Shown: positions 1 to 7,151, counted from the stretch's first letter. The stretch is DNA of 10,195 nt from Flavobacteriales bacterium (GCA_012965625.1 DTSC01000234.1:1-10195), one strand, 5' to 3'. Numbers and translations are program-made. The notes: generated by a model from the sequence alone, not told the origin.

Positions 1-108
1 AGTAATTTTTTCATCATTTTCATCAAATCCTTGTAGTGAAAACATTATCCCAAAAGCGGCTAAAATCAGAGTATAAACCAAGAAATGCTATAATCAGAGC
101 TAATACAG
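1..108. other. AT-rich sequence upstream of the truncated hydrolase
   Basis: No gene is supported here. The frame of the downstream hydrolase contains stop codons at 34, 37, 61 and 91. Another plus-strand frame is open from position 6 to 122, but its translation shows no recognisable signal peptide or hydrolase motif. It may be what remains of the missing 5' part of the hydrolase after decay or rearrangement, or simply unrelated intergenic DNA cut by the window edge. Confidence 0.4.
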
Positions 109-1734
109 ATGAGGATAGTTTATGACAAGAATTTTTACGGATCATCAGGAGCAGCTATTCCTAATACGAACAGAGGAGAAGATGCTTACGATATTTGTGA
201 TTGGATCGTTTCTCAATCTTGGCATAAAGACAGAATAGGTACCTGGGGCCCTTCTGCTTTAGGTGGGGTGCAATATCAATTATGTGTTGAAGATCATCCC
301 AACCACACTTGTGCAGTCCCTTTGGTTGCAACAGGCTCTCAAGGCTACGACTCGTATTTCTCTGGAGGAGTTTTAGAAGAGGCCAGATTGAATCAGCTAG
401 ATGCATTGGGATATGGAATTTCCACAACAATTATGGCCCTGGTATATGATAACATTGTTTGGGATATTGCCGAAAATAATACTTGGTTTCCTGATGATAT
501 TCAGATTCCTACGCTACAAATTGGTGGTTGGTATGATCATACTATTGACCAAATGATTGATTTTTATAGCAGTTCTAGAAACGTGGCTGATCTATCGGTT
601 ATTGATAAACAATGGTTATTAGTTGGGCCGTGGGTACATGGTGGAATTGGTCCTGCCCATATAGGAACAGCCAATCAAGGTGAGTTGACTTATCCTTCTG
701 CTGAATTTAAAAGTGATTCAATGGCGTGGGAATTTTTTGCTTATTATTTGTTGGATACACCAAATGGGTGGAACAATACAGACTACATTACTTATTTTGA
801 TATGGGAGGGACTGATGATTGGCTCACCTCCAATGATGATGACATCCATGCCACAGGGACAAATGTCTTGTATTTAGGGCAGAACAATAGTTTAAATTCA
901 TTTACAGGAATTGATTCCAGCTCTTTTGTTTCAGACCCTAACAATCCTTCACCTACTTTGGGGGGCGCTACATTAAGTGATCTTTTGGATCAGGGACCCT
1001 ATGATCAAAGTTCCTTAGATTCAAGATCAGATATTGTAACTTTTTCTACAGCTACTTTGACCAATGATATAACCATTACAGGCAGAATACAATTAGACCT
1101 ATATATCAGTTCTGATCAGCCGGATTGTGACATTTCAATTCGGTTAGCAGACACCTATCCGGACGGTCGTGTTATGTTGATCACAGATGGGATAAAAAGA
1201 ATGCGTTTTAGAAATAATGCATATACGGTTAATGATGAAGTATTTATGACTCCAGGAGTTGTTTACAATGTTCAGGTAGATTTGCCATTTACCAGATATA
1301 CTTGGAAAGCAGGACATCAGATCAAAATTTATTTAGGAGGAAATAATGCCATAAGATTCAATGTAAACCTTCAGGATGGCGACACCATGTACCTACCTGG
1401 ACCAGGCAATATTGCAAACATAACAGTTCATCATAACACCAATTATCCAAGTCAGATCCTTCTTCCCGGAACCAATCCAACGATAGGTATTGTTTCTCAT
1501 GATAGAGTGCATTTTAATTTCTTTCCAAATCCTGCAAATGAGATATTAACATTGCACTCAGATCATCAGATTGAAAGCTACCAGTTTATTGATTTAACAG
1601 GAAAAGTTCTCTCCAATGTATTGCCCCTAATCAATAACCCAATTAAAGTAGGCTATCTTGAACCAGGTATGTACATGTTAAAAGTTATAACGAATGAGGG
1701 AAATTTTGCCACAAAAAAGTTCACCAAACTGTGA
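109..1734 (+). CDS. CocE/NonD (S15-like) serine hydrolase, N-terminally truncated, with T9SS sorting domain
   Basis: This is an alpha/beta-hydrolase of the CocE/X-Pro dipeptidyl-peptidase family, which cleaves esters or N-terminal dipeptides; the substrate cannot be told. The nucleophile elbow WGPSALGG gives Ser49. GGWYDHT gives Asp143 and GPWVHGG gives His177, so the triad is complete. The jelly-roll PepX C-terminal domain spans about residues 305-445, with PDGR, ITDGIKR and the GHQIKIYL strand. A T9SS type A sorting domain begins at FFPNP (471-475) and runs to the end, predicting export and surface attachment or release. The start is odd: residue 1 falls in the strand just before the conserved D-x-x-F/GYGSSG segment, so the signal peptide and roughly the first 100 residues of a normal family member are absent. 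The same frame upstream has stops at 34, 37, 61 and 91. The family call is firm. Whether the gene is still functional is doubtful: without a signal peptide it could not enter the T9SS route. Confidence 0.82.
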   Translation: MRIVYDKNFYGSSGAAIPNTNRGEDAYDICDWIVSQSWHKDRIGTWGPSALGGVQYQLCVEDHPNHTCAVPLVATGSQGYDSYFSGGVLEEARLNQLDALGYGISTTIMALVYDNIVWDIAENNTWFPDDIQIPTLQIGGWYDHTIDQMIDFYSSSRNVADLSVIDKQWLLVGPWVHGGIGPAHIGTANQGELTYPSAEFKSDSMAWEFFAYYLLDTPNGWNNTDYITYFDMGGTDDWLTSNDDDIHATGTNVLYLGQNNSLNSFTGIDSSSFVSDPNNPSPTLGGATLSDLLDQGPYDQSSLDSRSDIVTFSTATLTNDITITGRIQLDLYISSDQPDCDISIRLADTYPDGRVMLITDGIKRMRFRNNAYTVNDEVFMTPGVVYNVQVDLPFTRYTWKAGHQIKIYLGGNNAIRFNVNLQDGDTMYLPGPGNIANITVHHNTNYPSQILLPGTNPTIGIVSHDRVHFNFFPNPANEILTLHSDHQIESYQFIDLTGKVLSNVLPLINNPIKVGYLEPGMYMLKVITNEGNFATKKFTKL

Positions 1735-1872
1735 GTAGAACAACCAATCATTCACTACCCCATCCAGATCCTGATCAAAAAGTTCGATTTTGTCCCGTTG
1801 GCTCCACTTTTCATTTTAATCTTAAACCAACCATCTCCCACATTTTAACTATTTTAGTATAAATTGACTCCT
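1735..1872. other. Intergenic region with a small TTCGA-loop hairpin
   Basis: This 138-base spacer separates two plus-strand genes. It contains a perfect 5-bp stem, CAAAA (1776-1780) and TTTTG (1788-1792), closing a 7-base loop AGTTCGA. About 14 bases later the sequence reads GGCTCCA followed by CTTTT. Stem size, TTCGA and the CCA resemble the 3' end of a tRNA or tmRNA, but TTCGA is shifted in the loop and no 5' half is present, so no RNA gene is called. The stem is AT-only and makes a poor terminator. Confidence 0.3.
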
Positions 1873-3111
1873 ATGAAAAGGTTGGTCCTGGTTTTTATTG
1901 TATCCGTTACTATTTGTAAACAAAGTAATGGTCAGGTTGTTATAGACACTGGAGATGTATTTGTGGAAATTTCATCTGTAATTTCCACTATGCCTGGTCA
2001 TTCTGGTAATGATTATATTGCTCCTGACACAGCCCAGTTAAACACCTGGGGGTATGTGTTGGAAAACCTTATCATGGGTGATTACGCTAAAGCTTCTGAT
2101 TCAGCAAATACCATAGGCTATGACCTTATACAGTTTCTGGATACCACTCTTACTAACAGTACAACTTATTATATATTGAAAACCAATAGTAGTAATTACT
2201 GGGGCACCTATGTGTACAATCCCAATTATTGCCGGCCATTGGTCATACAGTCACCACATCCCATATTAGATATTAATACAGGAATAGAGGGCATCCATGT
2301 TTTTAAAAGAACAGAAGCTTTGTTTTTTTGTTTGAGTGGGACAAACAGATGTAACAATTCAACGTATTCTACCTGTGATGGCACCACATTAATGTGCTCG
2401 AGCAGTTCAGAGAGCTACCGCATATCAGACCTTCCGCATAACCTCTCTACTGTCTTCCAAAGCACTACAGATTCACTTTTTAGAAATTACGACAATACAC
2501 ACTTTATCCAGCTGCACGGATTTACAAAATTAAGCACAGACCCCTATGTAATATTGAGCAACGGAACACAAATAACACCTTCTCCAGATCATATGTCAAC
2601 TTTTAAAATGGAATTATACGAGGAAGACACTTCATTGACATTCAAAGTTGCCCATGTGGATTTGACCTGGACAAGGTTGAGGGGCTTTTACAACGTACAG
2701 AGCAGGCTCGTTAATTCAAGCTCTGATTATTGCAACTCAAATGCAACTACTACTAATGGCAGATTCTTTCATTTTGAACAGGAGCAATCGAAATTAAGGG
2801 ATGATGAAACAGGTTGGGATAAAGTTGCAAATGCGCTCATAAACACATTTACCTGCCCAGTATTATCTAATGGAGCTGATATTTTAAATGAAAAACTGAC
2901 CATTTCTCCTAACCCAACCAATGACCGCATAACCCTTGACATAAATTGTTATAATGGCCCTGTTAAGGTTGAGGTGTACAACTTGTCTGGAAGACTATTG
3001 GAAACCACTAATTCCACCACCCTATCACTTAGAGATTACGCTAAGGGTATCTATGTGTTTAAGGTAAGCTATGCAGATAGAGTAAAGGAGATAAAGGTGG
3101 TGAAAGAGTAG
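1873..3111 (+). CDS. Secreted T9SS-sorted protein, putative N-formylglutamate/poly-gamma-glutamate amidohydrolase-like
   Basis: The product has 412 residues from the ATG at 1873; a TTG nine bases earlier is in frame but less likely, because the signal peptide (MKRLVLVFIVSVTICKQSNG, then QVV) starts naturally at the ATG. The mature domain spans about 22-330. It contains spaced motifs SPHP (His129), IQLHGF (His215) and HFEQ (Glu302) followed by KLR (Arg309), and it is cysteine-rich around 153-175 (FFCLSGTNRC, CDG, MCSS), which suggests disulfides outside the cytoplasm. The order PH...HG...E..R resembles zinc-dependent amidohydrolases of the N-formylglutamate deformylase/poly-gamma-glutamate hydrolase fold; this is inference from motif order, not a secure family assignment. 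A T9SS type A sorting domain starts at ISPNP (344-348) and ends KEIKVVKE, so the product is likely exported across the outer membrane. The next gene converges on it after 44 bases. Confidence 0.8.
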   Translation: MKRLVLVFIVSVTICKQSNGQVVIDTGDVFVEISSVISTMPGHSGNDYIAPDTAQLNTWGYVLENLIMGDYAKASDSANTIGYDLIQFLDTTLTNSTTYYILKTNSSNYWGTYVYNPNYCRPLVIQSPHPILDINTGIEGIHVFKRTEALFFCLSGTNRCNNSTYSTCDGTTLMCSSSSESYRISDLPHNLSTVFQSTTDSLFRNYDNTHFIQLHGFTKLSTDPYVILSNGTQITPSPDHMSTFKMELYEEDTSLTFKVAHVDLTWTRLRGFYNVQSRLVNSSSDYCNSNATTTNGRFFHFEQEQSKLRDDETGWDKVANALINTFTCPVLSNGADILNEKLTISPNPTNDRITLDINCYNGPVKVEVYNLSGRLLETTNSTTLSLRDYAKGIYVFKVSYADRVKEIKVVKE

Positions 3112-3125
3112 TTTATTAGTACTCT
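3105..3125 (+). terminator. Weak hairpin at the 3' end of the amidohydrolase-like gene
   Basis: AGAGTA (3105-3110) and TACTCT (3120-3125) form a 6-bp stem with a 9-base loop. The stem overlaps the stop codon at 3109-3111 and lies between two convergent genes. Only GTTTAG follows, with no U-tract, so termination activity is uncertain. Confidence 0.2.
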
Positions 3126-3155
3126 GTTTAGAAAAAGGGAGGCAATTGATTTATC

Positions 3156-4079
3156 TTACTTAATAAAAGCCTTATGAACCATTTGATGATCAGGTGTAAT
3201 CAACCGGATTAAGTAATATCCATGATTTAAATCATTAACAGGTATGGACATATTGTTCTTCATCAAGATTCCCGTCTTTATCTTCTGTCCCTGACTATTT
3301 ATAATATTCCATTGAGTACCATCAAGATCTTTACCGTTAACATTAAGCAGTTCAGAAACCGGATTTGGATATAAGCTTAAATTTATTTCTTGATTCTCAT
3401 CAATTTGTGTCGGTACCCCAGGCTCACCTTTTACAAAAGAATAAACCATTCCGTCTGATGGATAATTGTCCATTTTCTGATTAATTACAGTCGAGGTTTG
3501 TGGATTTAGAGGATCGCCTATAAGACTGATGCCATCTTCAAAATATGGCGTACCAGAATATTTCTGAACACTTAAAGTTGACATGTTCCCAAGGAATCCG
3601 GCACCAAAATGAAATTCAATGTTTCCGGTTTCTTCATAGATCCAAACTTGATAATTTATGACATTGGTGGAGTCTGCTCCCCAAACATTTGCCAATTTCC
3701 ATTCGACCTTAAAAATCTTTGTACCAGCCGTACCTTCTGTAAGGTAGGTAACAGGAATTGGGGAGTTGAAACCTATCAGAAAAGCACCATCTACCAGATC
3801 TGCCCTGGACATGCCTATCATTACTTCAGCATTGCCAATAGTATCAAATAAAAAACCATTTGAGTTTAAATTCAGTGTCGTAAAAGAGCTGTCAAACAAT
3901 TCGGCAGTAAACCCAATTGGAACTTGCCAGATTTCATCATCCCACAACTGACCACCCGTTATATCTGTTGCGCCAGTTAATTCCACATAAGTTACATTGC
4001 TTGTTGTAAGAGTATAGGTTTGAGACTTAACGCACATTACCATAAACATGCCTAGAGTCAGCGTACATAGTTTCTTCAT
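3156..4079 (-). CDS. Secreted T9SS-sorted protein of unknown function, beta-rich
   Basis: I do not recognise a specific function. The 307-residue product opens with a clear signal peptide (MKKLCTLTLGMFMVMCVKSQ, cleavage near 20). The body, about 21-215, is rich in alternating beta-type segments and aromatic residues, including IGFNSP, IFKVEWKLANVW and YQVWIYEETGNIEFHFG. This style is common in extracellular beta-sandwich modules of Bacteroidota, sometimes described as nidogen-like. There are no visible catalytic motifs and almost no cysteine in the mature part. After a linker (about 218-232) a T9SS type A sorting domain begins at LYPNP (236-240) and ends VHKAFIK. It probably acts as a surface or released structural, adhesive or binding protein. 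It converges with the upstream plus-strand gene and is divergent from the CBS-domain gene across a 359-base AT-rich gap. Confidence 0.8.
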   Translation of the reverse strand: MKKLCTLTLGMFMVMCVKSQTYTLTTSNVTYVELTGATDITGGQLWDDEIWQVPIGFTAELFDSSFTTLNLNSNGFLFDTIGNAEVMIGMSRADLVDGAFLIGFNSPIPVTYLTEGTAGTKIFKVEWKLANVWGADSTNVINYQVWIYEETGNIEFHFGAGFLGNMSTLSVQKYSGTPYFEDGISLIGDPLNPQTSTVINQKMDNYPSDGMVYSFVKGEPGVPTQIDENQEINLSLYPNPVSELLNVNGKDLDGTQWNIINSQGQKIKTGILMKNNMSIPVNDLNHGYYLIRLITPDHQMVHKAFIK

Positions 4080-4095
4080 GATTAAGAATTTTTAT

Positions 4096-4103
4096 CAAAA
4101 CTA
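4096..4103 (-). promoter_or_regulatory. Candidate Bacteroidota -7 box for the unknown secreted protein
   Basis: Read on the minus strand this is TAGTTTTG, a full match to TAnnTTTG, 16 bases before the start codon. A start of transcription about 7 bases on would leave a short leader of roughly 10 bases. No TTTG box sits at a good -33 distance, so support is partial. Confidence 0.35.
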
Positions 4104-4343
4104 GAACGAACCACTATTCCAAGAAAATCCAAATTACACATTTATAATATTTCATACAATCATTAATTTCAATTTCTATATGATGTGTTTTAAAAATAAA
4201 AGTATTATTTCATTATGAGAACTATTATACGAAGACTCTAAAGGATCTGGATTTTTAGTATTGTGGTATTGCAATTGTTAATTAAAGCGAAGACCCCTTC
4301 CACTCAATGTGGTGCATATTTTTATTTTGTGCGGGCAAAATTG

Positions 4344-4375
4344 TTTGAGCCAAATTTTAATTGATAATAATTTGG
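4344..4375 (+). promoter_or_regulatory. Candidate Bacteroidota sigma-A-type promoter for the CBS-domain gene
   Basis: TTTG at 4344-4347 is followed after 20 bases by TAATTTGG at 4368-4375, which matches the TAnnTTTG box in seven of eight positions. The spacing fits the known -33/-7 arrangement of the phylum. Transcription would start near 4382, leaving a leader of about 57 bases. Confidence 0.35.
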
Positions 4376-4438
4376 ATATTATTTAAAGATATTTGTATTT
4401 TTAAACACCTTTAAACGGATATTAATAAACTATGAATT

Positions 4439-4909
4439 ATGATCAATTTTACCCCTAAATTTAAACAGGAAACCGACAAGAGTAATATCAAATATGAAAC
4501 CGTTGCAGATTACATGACAACGGAGCTTATCACCTTTACGCCTGACCAAGATATCCGTGAGGTAATTGAAATTATTATTAGCAATAAGATCTCAGGGGCA
4601 CCAGTAATAAATGATAAAAAAGAGCTGGTCGGTATTATTTCAGAAAAAGACTGCCTTCGGGTTATTTATGATGATAAATATCATAATTTACCACCAAATA
4701 AGGAGAAAGTTAGTAATTATATGTCCAAAAAGGTGGTGTCCGTTGAGGAAACCCTGGATGTGGCTGATGCAGCCAACCTGTTCCTGAACTCTAATTTCAG
4801 AAGATATCCCGTGGTACGTGATGGAAAGATGATAGGATTGGTTAGCAGGCACGACATTTTGCGGGCATCCAAAAAGATAAAGAAAACAAGCTGGAAGAAA
4901 AATACCTAA
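4439..4909 (+). CDS. Stand-alone tandem CBS-domain protein
   Basis: The 156-residue cytoplasmic protein consists almost entirely of a CBS pair. The first CBS domain is about 21-78 (VADYMTTELITFTPDQDI ... GAPVIND ... LVGIISEKD) and the second about 90-146 (VSNYMSKKVVSVEETLDV ... RRYPVVRDG ... IGLVSRHDIL). A lysine-rich tail follows. Such pairs bind adenine nucleotides in the cleft between the two domains and usually regulate another protein; no effector domain is fused here, so the partner is unknown. The start at 4439 is chosen because the nearby ATG at 4432 is in another frame and stops after eight codons. No Shine-Dalgarno is visible, as is usual for the phylum. It converges on the SpoIIE phosphatase gene with a 96-base gap; a functional link to that signalling protein is possible but unproven. 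Confidence 0.92.
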   Translation: MINFTPKFKQETDKSNIKYETVADYMTTELITFTPDQDIREVIEIIISNKISGAPVINDKKELVGIISEKDCLRVIYDDKYHNLPPNKEKVSNYMSKKVVSVEETLDVADAANLFLNSNFRRYPVVRDGKMIGLVSRHDILRASKKIKKTSWKKNT

Positions 4910-5005
4910 AAAGGAAAATGTGAGTGAAGTTAATAGGCTTAGATCCGTGAATGGATTCGGCAAGAGCACTTAAGATATTACCACCAGCTCCACTAATCAT
5001 GTAAC

Positions 5006-6784
5006 CTAAAACCGCATTCCCATCACCAGGATATCATCCACCTGCTCCAAGTCACCTTTCCACTCCAATAACGTATCTTCTAATATCACTTTTTGTTCAT
5101 TCATGATTTTGTCCTGAATAGATAATAAGAGGTTCTTGAAATTTTTCATCATGAACTTTTTCTCCTTTGGACCCCCAAACTGATCGTGAAAGCCATCAGA
5201 GAATAAATACAATGTATCTCCACGCTGCACCGTAAACTCATGGTGTGTAAATTCCTTTTGTTCGCCGGTGAGAAAACCTACAGGCTGCCGGTCAGCCTTT
5301 ATCTCCCAGATCTCTCCATTGCGAATGAAGAATGCAGGGTTAAAGGCTGTAGCAATTTCCAGGGTGATCTTTTTGTCCCAGGCAATGAGCACTCCATCCA
5401 TGCCATCTTTCTGCTGGCCTGCATCACCTGTCTGCTTGAGTGCTTCTATAAAACCCTTTCTCACATCATAGAAGATCTCATTAGGCTTGGTGATCCCTTT
5501 TTCCACAACAGCCTCATCGAGCAATGAAGAACCAATCATACTCATGAATGCACCTGGCACCCCATGGCCTGTGCAATCACAAACAGCAATGTAAATCCTG
5601 TCATTAAAGTGCTGCATCCAGTAAAAGTCCCCACTTACAATGTCCTTGGGCTTAAACAGCACAAATCCATCCGGTATCAAGGAAAGCTCCTCGGCAGATG
5701 GAAGCAGAGCTTGCTGTATATTTTCTGCATATTGGATGCTGTCGGTAATGTCTTTCTTCTGCGCTTCTACTATTTCCTTCTGCGCTTCTATAATCTTCTT
5801 TTGCATACGTGTGATCCGCAAACGGTTGAAGATAAAAATAGCAAATAAGAAGACTATAAGGAGGCCTCCACCTGTGGCATAGGCTATAAGCTTTTGCCGC
5901 TTTTCTCTTTCTGCTGACAGCGCCATTTGCTCCTGGTGCTTGGCTTCAGCCAATGCCTGCTCTTTCTCGTAAGCGTGCTGATAATCAAGCTTGATAGAGG
6001 CTTCTTTGTTCTCTTGGCTATAAATACTATCACGCATCTCAACATATAACTTATACATTTCTAAAGCCTTGGAAGGCTGATCATTTATTAAAAAAACCTT
6101 GTGAAGCAGGTGAGCGGCACTGCCAATTTCAAGCACTCCGCCTACTTCCGTAGCCATATCCATTGCCTGATTTCCATATTTAAGGGCCTCCGAATAATCT
6201 TCTTTAATGAAATAAAGGTTTCCAATGTGATTGTAAGAAACGGCCATTCCCCTTCTGTTACCCGTTTCTACAAAAATCTTTAACCCTTGCTGATAATATA
6301 TCAATGCCTGTTCAGGATCTCCTTGTTTTTTAAATATTGACCCAATATTGCCATAACAAGCAGCCTTTCCTCTTTTATCACTGATTTCTTCATAAATTTC
6401 CAAAGCCCTTTTGTAATAGCTTAAAGCCGTATCACCCTTACTGCTATCAGCATATATGTTTCCAATATTTATTAAAGTATTTGCCATTCCTCTTTTATCG
6501 CCTAATATTTCATCGAGCTTAAAAGATTTCCGGTAATATTCCAGGGCCTGCTTATGATTGCCTTGGCCCCTGAAAATATTACCTATATTGCTGTAAGCTT
6601 TGGCAATAGCTTTTTTATCGCCGATCTCTTCACTTATTTTTAAACATTTATGATAATACTCCAGGGCTTTTTTTTCATTGCCCTGATTCTTATAAATAAT
6701 TCCCATATTATTATATGCCTTGGTCATCCCCTTTATGTTATTAATCTCCTCCAGAATTTCTAAGCTTCTTTGATAATAACCCAA
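5006..6784 (-). CDS. TPR-repeat, membrane-anchored SpoIIE-type PP2C phosphatase (3' part of a frame-split gene)
   Basis: This open frame encodes most of a sensor phosphatase. Tetratricopeptide repeats of exactly 40 residues fill about 1-200 (motif YxNIGxIxxxQGxxxxALxYYxx), with looser repeats to about 250. A charged helical stretch (255-297), one membrane helix (299-320) and a coiled coil (323-345) follow. The linker KKDITDSIQYAENIQQALLP then leads into a PP2C/SpoIIE domain (360-592). Metal-binding acidic motifs are intact: SGDFYW (Asp386), VCDCTGHG (Asp403), GMDG (Asp463), FSDGFHDQ (Asp530) and QVDDILVMG (583-584). Such phosphatases dephosphorylate serine/threonine of partners such as anti-anti-sigma factors. 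The frame opens at a TTG at 6784 inside a repeat, which is not a natural start. The real N-terminus is the neighbouring fragment at 6805-7083, out of frame by one base; joined, they give 692 residues. If not rejoined, translation might begin internally and give a product without a signal peptide. Confidence 0.9.
   Translation of the reverse strand: MGYYQRSLEILEEINNIKGMTKAYNNMGIIYKNQGNEKKALEYYHKCLKISEEIGDKKAIAKAYSNIGNIFRGQGNHKQALEYYRKSFKLDEILGDKRGMANTLINIGNIYADSSKGDTALSYYKRALEIYEEISDKRGKAACYGNIGSIFKKQGDPEQALIYYQQGLKIFVETGNRRGMAVSYNHIGNLYFIKEDYSEALKYGNQAMDMATEVGGVLEIGSAAHLLHKVFLINDQPSKALEMYKLYVEMRDSIYSQENKEASIKLDYQHAYEKEQALAEAKHQEQMALSAEREKRQKLIAYATGGGLLIVFLFAIFIFNRLRITRMQKKIIEAQKEIVEAQKKDITDSIQYAENIQQALLPSAEELSLIPDGFVLFKPKDIVSGDFYWMQHFNDRIYIAVCDCTGHGVPGAFMSMIGSSLLDEAVVEKGITKPNEIFYDVRKGFIEALKQTGDAGQQKDGMDGVLIAWDKKITLEIATAFNPAFFIRNGEIWEIKADRQPVGFLTGEQKEFTHHEFTVQRGDTLYLFSDGFHDQFGGPKEKKFMMKNFKNLLLSIQDKIMNEQKVILEDTLLEWKGDLEQVDDILVMGMRF
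5756..5797 (-). repeat. 21-base direct repeat encoding a coiled-coil heptad
   Basis: CTTCTGCGCTTCTA occurs at 5756-5769 and again at 5777-5790, a period of 21 bases. On the coding strand this is one seven-residue step (IIEAQKE / IVEAQKK) in the coiled coil between the membrane helix and the SpoIIE domain. Gain or loss of a unit would keep frame and change linker length by one heptad. Confidence 0.7.
6185..6784 (-). repeat. Tandem 120-base TPR-coding repeats
   Basis: Five successive units of 120 bases (40 residues) can be aligned. The segment reading CCTCTTTTATC on the plus strand recurs at matching phase near 6367 and 6487, with variants near 6247 and 6607. Repeats are degenerate at DNA level but exactly in register in protein (GDKRGMA, SDKRGKA, GNRRGMA at residues 95, 135 and 175). 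The 40-residue spacing is longer than the canonical 34-residue TPR and typical of TPR_12-like arrays. Confidence 0.75.
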
Positions 6785-6804
6785 AGCTTCGTCGTAATTG
6801 CCCT

Positions 6805-7083
6805 TTAAAAAAAAGTGGCACCCTGAGTATTCAACGCACTGGCTATCCAGTGTTTATTGCCTGTTTCCTCAGCCAGGTTTAGCTGCAAACCAGCAAGATA
6901 AAAAGAAGAGTCGGGTTGGGAAAAAAGATAACCTTCCCAAGATATTTCTTGCATGGCCTTAAGCCGCATGGTGTCATGCTGGCTTTTGTCGTTCCACACG
7001 CCCCAGAGGGAGTCGAGGTTTACAGCCGAGGCCATGCTGAGCCAAAGGCAGAGGGAGCTTACCAGGGTTAGGCGTTTGTTCAT
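6805..7083 (-). CDS. N-terminal fragment of the TPR-SpoIIE phosphatase (signal peptide and first TPR)
   Basis: The 92-residue frame starts MNKRLTLVSS and has a signal peptide of about 20 residues (LCLWLSMASA, then VNLD). It continues with LDSLWGVWNDKSQHD and enters a TPR helix pair (FYLAGLQLNLAEETGNKHW, then ASALNTQGATFF) before hitting TAA at 6805-6807. The repeat is cut in mid-helix. Adding one base, or slipping back one, in the T run converts the end to TFFLKGNYDEALGYYQRSLE and restores an ideal TPR in the downstream frame. The fragment alone is not a sensible protein. The signal peptide plus the later single membrane helix predict TPRs in the periplasm and the phosphatase in the cytoplasm. 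The upstream same-strand esterase gene is 81 bases away. Confidence 0.8.
   Translation of the reverse strand: MNKRLTLVSSLCLWLSMASAVNLDSLWGVWNDKSQHDTMRLKAMQEISWEGYLFSQPDSSFYLAGLQLNLAEETGNKHWIASALNTQGATFF
6807..6814 (-). other. T8 homopolymer, frameshift or slip site inside the TPR-SpoIIE gene
   Basis: On the coding strand eight T are followed by AAAGGG. Reading straight gives ACT TTT TTT TAA (stop). A -1 slip, or one extra T, gives ACT TTT TTT TTA AAG GGC and rejoins the TPR frame. The run satisfies the X-XXY-YYZ slippery pattern with all-T codons. The length 7083 to 5006 is 2078 bases, one short of a multiple of three, which agrees with a single missing base. Confidence 0.8.
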
Positions 7084-7102
7084 TTTACTAAATTACAGAA
7101 AT

Positions 7103-7120
7103 TTGCGCTCAACCGCGCAA
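7103..7120 (-). other. GC-rich hairpin upstream of the TPR-SpoIIE start
   Basis: TTGCGC (7103-7108) pairs with GCGCAA (7115-7120) around a 6-base loop. It lies 20-37 bases before the ATG at 7083, on the minus strand, and is followed by ATTTCTG rather than a U-run. It may shape the leader of the phosphatase mRNA or weakly end the upstream esterase transcript. Confidence 0.3.
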
Positions 7121-7151
7121 CCAGCGAACAAAACGTCTTTCTCTATATCAG

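Larger units (their letters stand above)
4080..4438. other. AT-rich divergent intergenic region
   Basis: These 359 bases lie between two divergent genes and hold no supported gene. The only short ATG reading frames end within about ten codons. Candidate promoters for both flanking genes are listed separately. I see no riboswitch-like structure, strong hairpin or repeat. Confidence 0.6.

Noticed and set aside
1735..1860. Possible small minus-strand coding remnant opposite the 1.7-1.86 kb spacer
   Set aside because: Short open stretches exist in two minus frames, but they have no convincing start, no conserved motif I can name, and run into the antisense of the hydrolase gene.
5240..5882. Several plus-strand frames opposite the SpoIIE phosphatase
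   Set aside because: They are antisense shadows of the conserved PP2C and linker coding sequence and show no motifs or usable upstream signals.
6185..6784. Tandem 120-base repeats as a CRISPR or satellite array
   Set aside because: The repeats are degenerate, coding and in exact 40-residue register; they are TPR units with no spacer structure.
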